Assembly: GCA_029215795.1 (NCBI GenBank)
Contig: JARDYH010000001.1
Coordinates: 224,877,654 to 224,941,653 of the forward strand
Reading direction: 5' to 3'
DNA from: Anniella stebbinsi
Lineage: Eukaryota > Chordata > Lepidosauria > Squamata > Anniellidae
DNA length: 64,000 nt
The first letter of the stretch is position 1. The number at the start of each line of letters is the position of its first letter. Positions 1-9,855 of this stretch are shown one piece after another. The notes under the pieces are model-generated. The model was given only the letters and a program-made list of their open reading frames with translations, was not told the DNA's origin and did not search any database. The translations under genes were made by a program, and so were the position numbers.

Positions 1-397
1 CTGACCTGTGCTTGCTTGCAGACAGCCCCCTAAAATAACAAGTCACCCACAAAAATAGGTGACACACAATCAAGGCACAGATACAGAGAGCAGACACTGC
101 AACAAGCTTACATGTCAACTCTTGTCCCCATAACCAGTCAGGAAACACTATTCCAGGATCTAACAACATCAGCCATGATATCTGGGGCTCATTCACCTGC
201 TAATCTTGTGATATGACATATGCTTTCACTTCCTGGTACCATCAATGCCCCTCTTCCTTCTTCCTAGGATGGACAGATCAATTTCTACTAGAGATGGAGA
301 AATGACCCCATGTGCCATGTGCTGGACTCCAACCACTTGCATGATCCTGGAGGATATGCGGGGCAAGCCACCAGCTAGTCCACTGGCACCCGGCAGG

Positions 398-700
398 AGT
401 TCATGTCTTCGTGCTTTTCCGTGAGCTGCCATTTTGTACAAAATTGAGGGGGGAGTAAGCTATATATGAAAACTGCCATTTTGCATAAAATGGTGGCCAT
501 AAATAATGCCATTTGTACAAAATTGCAGGCAAAAATGGTCTAATTATACCATCTAATTAGACCATTTACTCCTGCAATTTTGCACAAATGGCATTATTTA
601 CAGCCACCATTTTTGCACAAAATGGCAATTTCTGTAAATAGCTTAATCCCCAAATCTCACAAAATGGCAGCTTGTGGAAAAGTGAGAAACCATGAGCTTG
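398..700. repeat. Long near-palindrome (foldback element) with ~145-bp arms
   Basis: The left arm (about 398-548) and right arm (about 549-700) are inverted copies of each other. The innermost match is AATGGTCTAATTA against TAATTAGACCATT around 546-565. Moving outward, GCCATTTTGTACAAAAT, TAAGCTAT, GAGCTGCCATTTTGT and GTGCTTTTCC on the left all have inverted partners on the right. There is no coding potential. It is probably a MITE-like foldback element. Target duplications were not resolved because the outer ends are diverged. Confidence 0.75.
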
Positions 701-1177
701 CATGAGTCGGTCAAGCTCAAGGATCTGTGAGCTGGCATCCTGGTGCGGAGGGGGGCCAAGCTGGCAGAAATTAGTTGAGCTCAACCCCCAAACCAGATTC
801 TTCCAATATCCCTAGTTTCTACACAGAAGAATAAATGGGCATAAATCAGACATCAGAAATGGCATTGTTCAGAAACCAGCAGGAGAACATTTAATTTTCA
901 CAGGACATTCCACTGCTGCCCTGAAAGTGGCAATTTCCCTACAAAAGAACTTCAAAGAGAGATGCCAGCATAAAACTGGTGAATTAGAACTAATCAAGAA
1001 TTTTGACTGTATCCATTTAGGCTTGAATAGGGACAATTATTTCTTGTTCCTGTAAGTGTGTTAAATAACATTGCAAAACTGGGATGACTGTGTTATTTCA
1101 GTTAACTGTTTTGAACAGTCACTTTGCTTATACCGTTCAGATCCCATTTTTGGTCTACACACACACAGACACACACT
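701..1177. other. No recognised feature
   Basis: AT-rich DNA without an open frame of note or a repeat that I recognise. Confidence 0.5.
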
Positions 1178-1178
1178 G

Positions 1179-1387
1179 GGCCTGTTCAGATGATACACTA
1201 AGCCATGTTTAGGCCACTAACCCTTTTGCAGCAAATGTTTAGTGAGTATGTGTATACTGTGGTTATGTAGCCACTATGGTTAGGAATGGTTCACACTACA
1301 TGCTAAGTCATGGTTCCCATGACACTCAAAGCCATAATGTTTAGCTCAAAACGCTTAACCACTGTGGCTTAGTGTGTCATACTTCAT
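1179..1387. mobile_element. Short foldback DNA transposon (MITE), GATACACTAAGCC ends
   Basis: The left end GATGATACACTAAGCCATG is matched in inverted orientation by TGTGGCTTAGTGTGTCAT at the right end, about 205 bp apart. Internal segments (ATGGTTCCCATGACAC and neighbours) also pair imperfectly. It is non-coding. The GGCCTGTTCAGATGA motif next to the left end resembles the GTTCGGACGACACT ends of the element at 44959-45407, so the two may be distant relatives. Superfamily not settled. Confidence 0.6.
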
Positions 1388-1455
1388 GGATCTGGCAAAG
1401 TGGACTCTAGTCCATGGAAGCTGATGATACAATAAAACTGTTAGCCTTTAAGTCA
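1388..1455 (+). repeat. Fragment of a dispersed tetrapod repeat
   Basis: The stretch with AGTCCATGGAAGCTGATG and TTAGCCTTTAAGTC resembles a widely dispersed reptile repeat ending in a 'gttagtctttaaggtgccac'-type motif. A reverse-orientation piece (GAGTCTTGTGGGACCTTAAA) lies near 38310. Too short to place in a family. Confidence 0.4.
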
Positions 1456-1475
1456 CCCTTCTACTCTAGCCTTCC

Positions 1476-1615
1476 ATTATTATTATTTATTGCATGTATA
1501 TATCACCCCATAGCCAAAGCTCTCTGGGCGGTATACAAAAATGAAAAACATTGAACATTAAAAAACCGATGTACAAAATTTAAAAAGCATAAAAACATAT
1601 TATAAATACAATATC
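1476..1615 (-). mobile_element. L2-type LINE 3' end fragment
   Basis: On the + strand it begins with (TTA)n/TTTATTG and the hairpin segment CCCCATAGCCAAAGCTCTCT followed by GGGCGGTATACAAAAATG. This is the inverted 3' terminal stem-loop (CCGCCC...GGGCGG) and simple-repeat tail of an L2 subfamily that recurs at 16555, 20360 and 25890. Only the 3' UTR remains; no coding sequence is left. Confidence 0.75.
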
Positions 1616-1639
1616 CACTTAAAACAACTACCACTCACA

Positions 1640-2560
1640 GAGGACAAAGCAACATGATTGGTGAGGGACTGTTGCAGTAACCTGCAAGGTCTGTGCTATG
1701 TTTGTTTTCCTGCCTAAAGATGAACAAATCTGCATCTTCCGTAAGTGCAAGCTGGTATCCCTGCTGGAAGAGAAGGTACAAGACCTTGAGTCACACCAGT
1801 TTATCATAGAAGATGAATAATTTCTGGACAGGAAGCATATCTGGAAGTACAATAGAAAGGGGAAATTCTGTGATTCCTGAATCTGGGCTGGTGAGATTTG
1901 TCTCCATAACTTTTGAAGTAATTAGACCCTTATTCATTAATCCAGTGGTGGTGTCCTCTTCTGCCTTCCTTGTAGTTGGTGGAATAGCTTTTCTTTTTTT
2001 AAAATTTGCTTTGGTTGATTTTTAATTAATATTTATTCATCACATTAGAGTGAATATGATGGCCATTTTGAAAACACAACGAGACACACGCTCAGTAGTG
2101 TCTCCCTCCCACTCCCTCCTGCCTCAGATACATTACAATGTTTAGGGGAAATGGCAAAGCAAAGCATAAGATTAGGATGTTTTAAAGAGCACAAAGAAAG
2201 AGAACACCAGGCAAATCCTGTTAAACTCTACTCTGCCATGAATAAAAACAACGGAGAATAATTTCTACATTGTTCTGATCTCAAGAATGCATTCACAGAT
2301 GACTGTGCTAGCTTAGGATGAGTTCCCTTATGCAGAGGTTGTTTGGTCATCATTATGGTGCCATGTTGTGCAGAGAATCTTACCACTAAGCGCTGGTACA
2401 GATGCTTGATAAAATGTGTGGCAATATAATGATCTGTAATGACCTGCTGGGAGTACCCTTGAAAATGTGACAACAGGACTTTTGTCTTCCCTCTTCACCT
2501 TCCTCCTATGCTCCCTAGAACTGCTCCAGAGGAGAGGAGCAAGTTCCAGAGCAGATTTTG
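1640..2560. other. No recognised feature
   Basis: Mixed-composition DNA with only short chance open frames (below about 80 codons) and no family resemblance that I can name. Confidence 0.5.
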
Positions 2561-2565
2561 AGAGA

Positions 2566-2586
2566 TCATCATCATCATCATCATCT

Positions 2587-2630
<44 letters not shown>
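2566..2630. repeat. (ATC)n followed by (TAA)n microsatellite
   Basis: About seven ATC units pass into about fourteen AAT/TAA units. The TAA part is the simple-repeat tail of the adjacent minus-strand SINE. Confidence 0.9.
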
Positions 2631-2792
2631 TTGTTACATTTATATCGTGCCTTTCCTCCCTCCATTTATCCTCACAATAACCTGTCGACTGGCCCAAAGT
2701 CACCCAGTGACCTTCATGGCAGAGTGCGGATTAAGACCTGAGTCACCCCAGTGCTAATCCAACACTCTAACCACTATACCACACTGGCTTTC
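2629..2792 (-). mobile_element. tRNA-derived (MIR-like) SINE
   Basis: Read on the minus strand it starts with a Pol III A-box-like TAGTGGTTAGAGTGTTGG, runs through a region containing GGTCACTGGGTGACTTTGGG and a tail ACGATATAAATGTAACAAAT, and ends in an (ATT)n tail. The order tRNA-like head, core, LINE-like tail, trinucleotide tail is that of the lizard MIR/CORE-type SINEs. The B box is degraded. Other copies of the same family lie at 25022, 30568 and 50515. Confidence 0.75.
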
Positions 2793-2799
2793 CATATGT

Positions 2800-3530
2800 A
2801 CATTTCTCCTAATACATTTTTAAAATAGATTTTTGCCTAATTTTTCCCAAGCAATTTTCCTGATATAATGCATTCCTTCCCCCAATATATACACATTTGT
2901 ATGCATTTTTTATTATTATTGGAGGACTCCACTGCAAAATTCAGAGAAGTGCGAATTTTGAAGGCTAACTGAGTTTTTGGTTCATATGATGGTCTGAAAG
3001 TGCGAAATTGGGTAAGCTCACATTTTAATGTGAACTAAATGAATTTCTTCCCCATCCCTGACAAGCCATTTTGTCAGCAGGAGGAGTCAATTCGATACAA
3101 CCCAGTACGCCAGTCACTTGGCATTCTAGGGAATTTAACTTGCTTCAGTTTTTCTGCTTTTAATTAAAACCTGGCTATGCAAGATCTTCTACAGTGCGCA
3201 AACTGATTATGTTGACAAAGAGGAGCACATAACAAGAGTCCTATCCATGTTCCTCAGTGAAAATTAATCATGCCTCTTCTCTCAGTCCTGTTCTCTCTTC
3301 TCCTAGTGGTTATGGTGCCAGCATGCCCTTGGCTGTTTTCCCAGAGAAGGCCAGAAGTAAAAAGTCAATGCCACAGACCCAATTACCAAACTAATTAAAC
3401 TTTTGAGCCACCTTACTGAAAACAGTTATTTCCATCCCAGGACATTTGGACAGAATGCCCTATATTCCTCTCTCAAAAATTAGTGTGGGAGGAGCTCTTC
3501 TCTACTGCTCTCTTTAACTTAATATTAACA
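2800..3530. other. No recognised feature
   Basis: Non-coding, AT-rich, and without a repeat that I recognise. Confidence 0.5.
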
Positions 3531-3534
3531 ATGA

Positions 3535-3815
3535 GAACCATAGAATTATAGAGTTGGAAGGGGACATTTATATCATCAAGTCCAAATCGCTGCTGAGTAT
3601 AGGAATCCTGCTTAAAGCATCCCTGGCAGATGGCTCTCCAGTCTCTGCTTGGATACCTCCAGCGACAGAAAGTCCACTACTTTCCTAGGCAGTTGGCTCC
3701 ATTATCTTGGTGCTCTGACCATTAGGACATTTTTCCCAATGTCCAACTGAAATCTGCCTTTCTGTAACTTAGGCCTGTTATTTTGTGTCCCGCATTCTTG
3801 AATGATACAGAACAG
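3535..3815 (-). mobile_element. CR1 LINE 3' fragment
   Basis: Starts (+ strand) with CCATAGAATTATAGAGTTGG, the reverse complement of the TTCTATGATTC-type 3' end of CR1, and continues with recognisable CR1 segments such as GCTTAAAGCATCCCTGGCAG and AATGTCCAACTGAAATCTGC. It is 5'-truncated and no frame remains open. Old copy. Confidence 0.75.
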
Positions 3816-4127
3816 AAAGTCCAAGAAAGGACAATTTCCTACTTTTCTCAGTAATGAATTACCTGAAACAAATTTGTGCATACAGAAGCCGCATATATTA
3901 GAAAGACAACTATTGCCAAATATATGCCATCTCAATAATGGAAATAATACTGCCTTTTATGTAGATACTTTTTACTCTGAAGCTCTTTTTATCTTCCTTA
4001 TAGGTAAAAAGAAAGCACTGCTCTCCTGATTTGTCTTTATTATTTCATTTGAAAACAAAAACTAGGGGTTATTGTGGAAAGGAGCTCAATCAGAAGGACA
4101 TGGCGTGCATAATAAAAGGCTCTAGAA

Positions 4128-4254
4128 CAGAGGTGAAGAACTTGTAGCCTTGCAAATGTTTTGTCCTACATGTCCCATCACCATCAGCTAATGATGTGGG
4201 CTGATGGGAATTGTAAGCCAAAACATTTGGAGGTCCACAAGTTGCCCACCCTTG
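4128..4254. mobile_element. 127-bp palindromic hAT-type MITE
   Basis: Ends are CAGAGGTGAAGAACTTGTAG and CACAAGTTGCCCACCCTTG, inverted copies of each other. The middle contains the pair CCCATCACCATCAGC / GCTGATGGGAATTG. Flanks are CTCTAGAA (4120-4127) and TTCTAGAA (4255-4262), an 8-bp target duplication with one mismatch, as expected for hAT. Related palindromes lie at 28445, 52172 and 52400. Confidence 0.8.
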
Positions 4255-4269
4255 TTCTAGAAATAATAA

Positions 4270-5265
4270 CAGCTCTGCATTTTCTTTTAAAATATAGAGC
4301 TGTTTTAAAATTAAAATGATGTAGGAAGGCCATTTGAACCATCGGAACCAGAAATACAAAACGGCCAGTGTTATACGCATGTAGTTGCCCAAAAACTGAC
4401 AGGGGTTTGCTTGCTCCTAATATTTGGAAGGATGGATGGTCCTAGCTTTTCCTTTAACTTTATTATTGATGCATGGAGCTGTACTAGAAGATGTTTTAAA
4501 TAGTCGCTGAACCATATTGCTCTCCTCCCAGTTCATTTTTGGAACTAGAAACTCCATCCTTCTGGAAAGGCTCAAAAGATGACAGCCTTTTGAATTCAAC
4601 GTGGATGCTGTAATTAAAGCAAATCTTCACGTTTGCAGAAATAAACTGGAATGTGAAGAAAACTAAGAGGTATACTTTTGAAAGGCATGTTTTAAAATAG
4701 TCTTGGCCCAGAACACTTGAGAGAATATCTCTTACCTCAGAAATCCACCACACTTTGAGATCAGCATATGGGGCCTTATTTTAGGTCCCTCCATTCAAGG
4801 AATAAAGTTAACAGAGAACAATTTGGGGAAAGCTTTTTCAGATGTGGAATGTCCATCTGAAGAAGATTTACCCAGTGCTATCATTCTGTAGTTTTCCTGA
4901 CATCAATAAAAACATTTCTTTTCCACCATATTTTCTGTAGCACCTTTTCAACAGGGAGCTTGAGGATACCCATTGATTCAAGAAGATCTTCCTGTTCAAC
5001 TCTGGTTTATGGTAGGTATCTACTGCATTATTTTGTCAAATTGTTTCCATTCTAGTTGATCATTCATATAATTGGTTATATAATTATAGTATGTAGATTT
5101 GAATGAGTTCCAATGACTGTATCTAATGAGTTAGTTGTAAACCACATTAAATGTTGTTTGAAAAATGGGGCAAGACATTTTAAAATAATTTTTTAAAAAA
5201 TACTTGGACACCATTTGCTCAGGCATGGTGTGTGTGCTTTGAAGTTAAATAATTTTGCTGTGTGT
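4270..5265. other. No recognised feature
   Basis: AT-rich DNA. Short open frames on the minus strand (up to 100 codons) show no recognisable motif and are probably chance. Confidence 0.45.
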
Positions 5266-5267
5266 TC

Positions 5268-5500
5268 TACTTATTATTTTATTTATTTATATGTAACATT
5301 TATATACCGCTGAATATAATAGAATCTCTCAGACATTCACGACATTAAAACACTCCCAGCTACATTAAAGCAGTAGTAAAATGGAGTGGCCTAATTAATG
5401 GATTTGCAGCCCAGGGGAAACCTGAGTGAACAAGTGTGTCTTCAGGAGGCATTTAAAAGATGCCACATTTTTCCACCTCAAGTTGAGGTTTTGATTGACA
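5268..5500 (-). mobile_element. L2-type LINE 3' fragment
   Basis: On the + strand it opens with TTATTTATTTATATGTAACA and ATATACCGCTGAATATAA, the inverted tail and 3' UTR of an L2-like element, then continues toward its coding end (GTGTGTCTTCAGGAGGCATT). Degraded. Confidence 0.55.
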
Positions 5501-5504
5501 TTGT

Positions 5505-5632
5505 GGCCAGGCTTAACAGTTAAAATGTTTTAAAGTGTTTTAATAACAGCTGTTTTATGTTTATGGTTTTAAATTTTGTATATTATCTTTTTAATGCTCA
5601 ATCTTTTTAATTTTTGTAAACCGCCCAGAGAG

Positions 5633-5674
<42 letters not shown>
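5505..5674 (+). mobile_element. L2-type LINE 3' UTR with (ATA)n tail
   Basis: Runs through AGTGTTTTAATAACAGCTG and TTTGTAAACCGCCCAGAGAG into about twelve ATA units (5636-5673). The second half of the 3' hairpin is replaced by the microsatellite. It lies head-to-head with the minus-strand fragment before it. Confidence 0.7.
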
Positions 5675-6135
5675 GATGAGGGAGGGCTTTCCAGATGGTA
5701 GCTGCCACTACAGAGAAGGCTCACCATCTGGGTACTTCATGGTGGCATGACATCCATTTCGGAATGATCATCAAGATCTCCTCTGCTGATCTTAAAGGCC
5801 ACCTGGGTATGTATAAGGGAAGGCAATCTGCTAGGGTAGGATCTACATTACTGCTTTAAAACCGTTTATAACAGTAGTGACAACTGTTGGGGCCTAGGAC
5901 ACACTCCATATACAGTTTTCAAACTGTTTTCAAAGTGTCATATCCTGCTTGGTGTAGATCTGACCTAGGTCTCCTGGTCCCACGTTGTTTAGGGCTTTAT
6001 ATGACAGTAACATAATCTTATATGTGGCTCGGTAGCTAATAGGCAGCCAGTGCAGTTCTTGGCAGAAGCTTCAGCCAGTGCAGTAGATGGCAACCTGAAG
6101 GAGTCTAGGGTGAGGTAACCAAAATGGAGGAGGAC
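5675..6135 (-). mobile_element. L2-type LINE coding-end fragment, interrupted
   Basis: Segments such as TACAGAGAAGGCTCACCATC and AGGGCTTTATATGACAGTAA correspond, inverted, to the C-terminal and 3' part of L2 also seen at 20640-20900 (AGAGAAGGCCCTCTCTCTTG, TAAGGCTTTATAGGTTAAAA). A short MITE (5833-5968) splits it. Non-functional relic. Confidence 0.6.
5833..5968. mobile_element. Family C MITE (~135 bp), copy 1
   Basis: The left part has GGATCTACATTACTGC and TTTAAAACCGTTTATAACAG; the right part has GTTTTCAAAGTGTCATATCC and TTGGTGTAGATCTGA. The ends GGATCTACA / TGTAGATCT are inverted. The same sequence recurs at 30297-30417 (same orientation) and at 19279-19402 (opposite orientation). Inserted in an L2 fragment. 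Non-coding. Confidence 0.75.
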
Positions 6136-6184
6136 ATTGGGAGGCTATCAATGTGACACCAGTTCTAACATTTGCACTGGCTGC

Positions 6185-6455
6185 CCATTGCTTTAGGGCA
6201 GGGATGGACAATTTCAAGGGACTGGGGGTCACTTTTGATGTCCCATGGACTCTCCCATAGGCTACACTCCTGCTGCTGCTGCATCACTGAATTTGGTGAC
6301 GGCGGCAGCAAAGAAATGGGTGGTTTGCCACCAAAGGCAAACTACCACTTTTTTGCCACCATGAATTTTGGTGGTGGGGTCACCTGGAGAGCAGCGGAAG
6401 TACATGCAGCCCACAGACTGTGTGTTGGCCACCTCTGTTTTGTGGTCTCAAAAAA
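6185..6455. mobile_element. Degraded hAT-like element (probable)
   Basis: Ends look inverted: GGGCAGGGATGGACAATTTC on the left and GTGTGTTGGCCACCTCTGTTT on the right, a layout (CAGGGRTGG...CCACCYCTG) common to hAT MITEs. The interior has no recognisable coding sequence. No clear target duplication was found. Confidence 0.4.
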
Positions 6456-6539
6456 AAGCATGAAGGCACCTGAATTAAGATTAACCACAGTTTAGGATTC
6501 GAATGACATGCTAAACTGTGCTCATTGCCTAGCTAAGTA

Positions 6540-7943
6540 CGAACTTATGGATGCCCTAGAATCAATACAAACAATACCTGGCAAGAAAATGTTGAAGATA
6601 ACGCTACAGCACCTCCAGATTTGGAAGAGCATGAAGAACTCCTGCAAAAAGCTGTGCTAGTATATGGCATGGCACTTCTTCACACCTACCACAAACTGAA
6701 CTCAGTGAAAACATGCCGTGACCTTGGTGTAGGCTTCAGCAAATGGATTGGTGAAAAATTCAGCAAGTACAGTGAGGTTCATGTGGTTTTCGACTCTTAC
6801 AAATAGTCCTCATTTAAAAAGGAGATGAGAGTGATTAGGCAAAAAGCCTCAGATGCAATCCAGTACAAAATAGGACCTGAAACAATGATTGGAAGTACAC
6901 CAATGAATAAATTACCAGCTCATGATAAGACAAAGGATGAACTGACAGAGTTCCTTTCCAACCAGATTCTTCAATTCGTTGTGACCAATAGGAAAAAAAT
7001 CAATGTCAGTTGGAGGGACAAAGCAGCTTCATCACATGGTGCTATGTATCGAGTCTCTCAAGTACCCAGGAAGAGGTGGATATGCTGCGTACTTAGCACA
7101 GAGAGGAATAAAAAACACCCAAGTGTTTTCACTTGATACTGATGTTTTGGTTTTAGCACTAAGGCGATATCCCCAACTTACACCAGAGTTTGGATTTTTC
7201 CTTGGCCATGGTATGAAAAGATTTGTTCAGTTACCTTCAATTTGCAAGTCATTAGGGCCACTGAAAGCTTCTGCACTCCATAGATTACACGCATTTTCAG
7301 GAGCAGATGTAACAAGATCATTTGCCAACAAAGGGAAATTAAAGTGGTGGAAGACATTCAATTCTGTATGTGATGAGCTATTAGAAGCTTTTGCAAAATT
7401 GGGGACTACACTCTCTCACACACACACTGATGATGTCAGGGCAAGCTTGGAAGCGTTTGTTTGTCAGCTGTATATCCACCAAAACAACACTGACTGATAG
7501 AGGAGCTGTAAGATGGTTGTTGTTCACACAAAAACAATGTCAAGATGAGAATCTCCCTCCAACAAAATCTTCTCTGAATCCAGCTTTGTTAAGGGCTCAT
7601 CTTCAGGCTTTTGAGTGGAATCAGGACCTCATCCAGCATCCTAATAACTCACCACCTACGGATTTCGGATGGAAGAAAGTAGGGAGTACGTACATACCAG
7701 CTAGCTGCATGTACCATGCCCTGTGCTCCTCAGCTTATATTTGAATTTTGTCACTGTTCATGCTCTCAAAGGTGTTGCTCTCCTCCATATACGTGTCAGT
7801 CAAATGGACTAAGGTGTACCGAGATGTGTAGATGTGAAGGTGATCCTGACTGATGTGATAATATGGGGACAGTTCGAAGAAGATGATGAAGAAGACTTAG
7901 GACTAAGTGAGATTTTTAATGAAAGCAATGATGACTGTAATTA
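6540..7943 (+). pseudogene. Decayed gene of a mobile-element-associated protein with PIN/FEN-like DTDVLVLAL motif and Cys-rich tail
   Basis: Coding blocks in shifting frames read as one protein. A helical N-terminal block is followed by VHVVFDSYK (stop at about 6804), then KLPAHDKTKDELTEFLSNQI. After a frame change comes NTQVFSLDTDVLVLALRRYP, then LHAFSGADVTRSFANKGKLK. After a stop at about 7495 comes ENLPPTKSSLNPALLRAHLQ and FGWKKVGSTYIPAS. Around 7745-7850 another frame gives a Cys-rich block (CHCSCSQRCC, LRCTEMCRCEGD), and an acidic end EEDDEEDLGLSEIF closes at a stop near 7943. I recognise the motif order from multicopy proteins in metazoan genomes that usually accompany transposons. DTD resembles the acidic metal-binding residues of PIN/FEN nucleases, but that function is inferred. 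At least three in-frame stops or frameshifts make it a pseudogene. The Cys-rich tail resembles a CXC-type zinc-binding segment. Confidence 0.7.
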
Positions 7944-8700
7944 AAATTATGATTGCAGTAGTAAATAACTATTTCGTTTAAAATTTTAAATTATACTTTT
8001 TGATTCAGTGGTTACCTTTTAATTTCATATGTCTGTACTGTAAAAAGTATTGGGGCATGGAGGATACCTGTGTGGTGTCACTAATAACAATTGATAACCG
8101 GTGTCCCGAAGAAAAGTCATACATATCAATATGCACTGGCTAAACCCCCCTGAAAGTCTGTTATTGTTTAGATATACATAATCTTTATTGTTTCCACTGT
8201 TAAGAGATGACTGAGCGACATTTATGTTCACAGAACAAATTTTAATTTTTGTTACCGCTATTTTCATTAGGAAACCTTAAAAATAAACTTATTGAAAACA
8301 ATGTTAGGTCCAAAAAATATGTAATGACCTTTTTTGTGTAGAATTGAAGGAGAAACATTTATTGAATATATATTTTTTTAAAAAACACGGACATTTACAT
8401 AGATAAATGGGAAAAAGTGTTCGTGATGGTGGCCATTTTGTTTTTCGCATGCAGCACTCAAACTCGCCATTTCCAAGAGTGACACCATTGAAATTATGTC
8501 TCTTCAAGGTCAAGCGAAGAGATTGAGACCACTCCCACACTTGCATCATCAAGGACCCACAGATGTACATTTGACACCCAACTATTAGTAAAAAATGGAA
8601 GGAGGAACTTTCCATCTCCTCCTTGCAGCTGGCGCTAGTGATGGGGAGGGAGAGACAGTCAAGCTGGGGGAAGGCAGGGTTCATTCTCATAACACAAATG
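7944..8700. other. Probable 3' flank of the decayed gene, otherwise unassigned
   Basis: AT-rich DNA directly after the last in-frame stop. It may be 3' UTR of the parent element, with AATAAA near 8281. The part from 8400 on (TGGTGGCCATTTTGTTTTTC) is not recognised. Confidence 0.35.
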
Positions 8701-8865
8701 TAGGAGTGGGCAACTTGCAGCCCTAGGACCCCATGAAGCCCTTTGGCCTAACCTTATGTGGCACATGGCCTTGTATCAAAAGTTCAGACCTCTGGCAAGA
8801 GGAATCTGTTCCTCCCCCAACAGCCTCTGGCTGAGGAGGAAGAGGGGCAGAGAGAAAGAGAAAGA

Positions 8866-9419
8866 GGCCCTTTCCACATCAGCCATTTTTTAGGGGCTGT
8901 CCCTGCATGCTAGCGGAGAGTCCGCATGACGCACAGAGCATCCCGCAAGCAGGCAGCCCTCTATTTTCCCGAAAGTTCAGGGAACACTATTATCCTGGTT
9001 CGTTCCCTGCTCCCGGGAAGGAAGCGACATGGGCAGCTGATGTGGCTGCCCATCCTGGGTGCAGCTGTGCTTACCCGCGAGTAAGCGTAGCTGCACCGAT
9101 GGCCATGGAGCCGCACCATGTGCCTCTGAGGCCATCAGGAGGGGGGGGACAGTGAAATTGCCATCCCCAGGATGATGGGGGAGGGGGCGCGATTGCGTGA
9201 GGGTTTTTTAAAATTAAACTAACCTTTTGCGCACGAGGGCTCGGGTGCACCTCCACGGATCTTTTTTTTTAAAAAAAATGGCCAGCACGACTTGCGGCGA
9301 CCCAGGAGAAGCCCAAGCCGCCACATTGTGGTGCGGCCTCATCACACCGAACCCGGAAGTAGCTACTTCCAGGTTTCCCCGCTTCCCACCCTCTCCGCCC
9401 CTATGGTGCGGAAAGGGCC
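8866..9419. mobile_element. Family D element, copy 1 (554 bp, GGCCCTTTCYRCACC ends)
   Basis: The left end GGCCCTTTCCACATCAGCC is inverted at the right end as GGTGCGGAAAGGGCC. The interior is GC-rich and shares, in inverse orientation, several blocks with 14533-15100: TTACCCGCGAGTAAGCGTAG, TGGCCATGGAGCCGCACCAT and an oligo-T/oligo-A tract. It sits in a GA-rich tract, so target duplications cannot be told from the microsatellite. Non-coding hAT-like MITE; the 138-152-codon frames here are compositional. Confidence 0.7.
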
Positions 9420-9433
9420 AGAGAGAGAGAGAA

Positions 9434-9464
<31 letters not shown>

Positions 9465-9502
9465 AGGGAATGGCAGAAAGAGAGAAAGAGAGAGAGAGGT
9501 AT
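9420..9502. repeat. (GA)n microsatellite
   Basis: GAGAGA/GAAAGA tract, interrupted around 9463-9478, next to the right end of the preceding element. Confidence 0.9.
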
Positions 9503-9855
9503 CCCCTCCCACTTTTGGCTTTGGCCAACACCCACCACTGTCTCAAGCACCACCCACCACTCAACGGATTATCCCAAGGGAACACGTCCCACAACAGAAA
9601 AAAGGTTCCCCACTCCTGTGTTAAGAGCATATTTTACTGCTGTATCCAAATGCATCCATTGCGTAGTTACATTAGGCTATTGTGAATTTCCTCCTCTTTT
9701 ATAGGCCATCTTTATCAGCAACAAAGAGCCCTTTCTTGAGTACACTATCTATGCACCAGGTCCGTCCCACATTGGCCTGTAGACAGAGAAATGTCCTTAG
9801 TGGCTACAGAGCTGCCTTGCTCACCAAAGTCGAAGATTGGATATGTACAAATAGA
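9503..9855. other. No recognised feature
   Basis: Non-coding; no repeat recognised. Confidence 0.4.

Noticed and set aside
9214..9685. Overlapping 110-152-codon open frames on both strands
   Set aside because: They run through a GA microsatellite and a GC-rich MITE; the translations are low-complexity (RERERE, SLSLSL).
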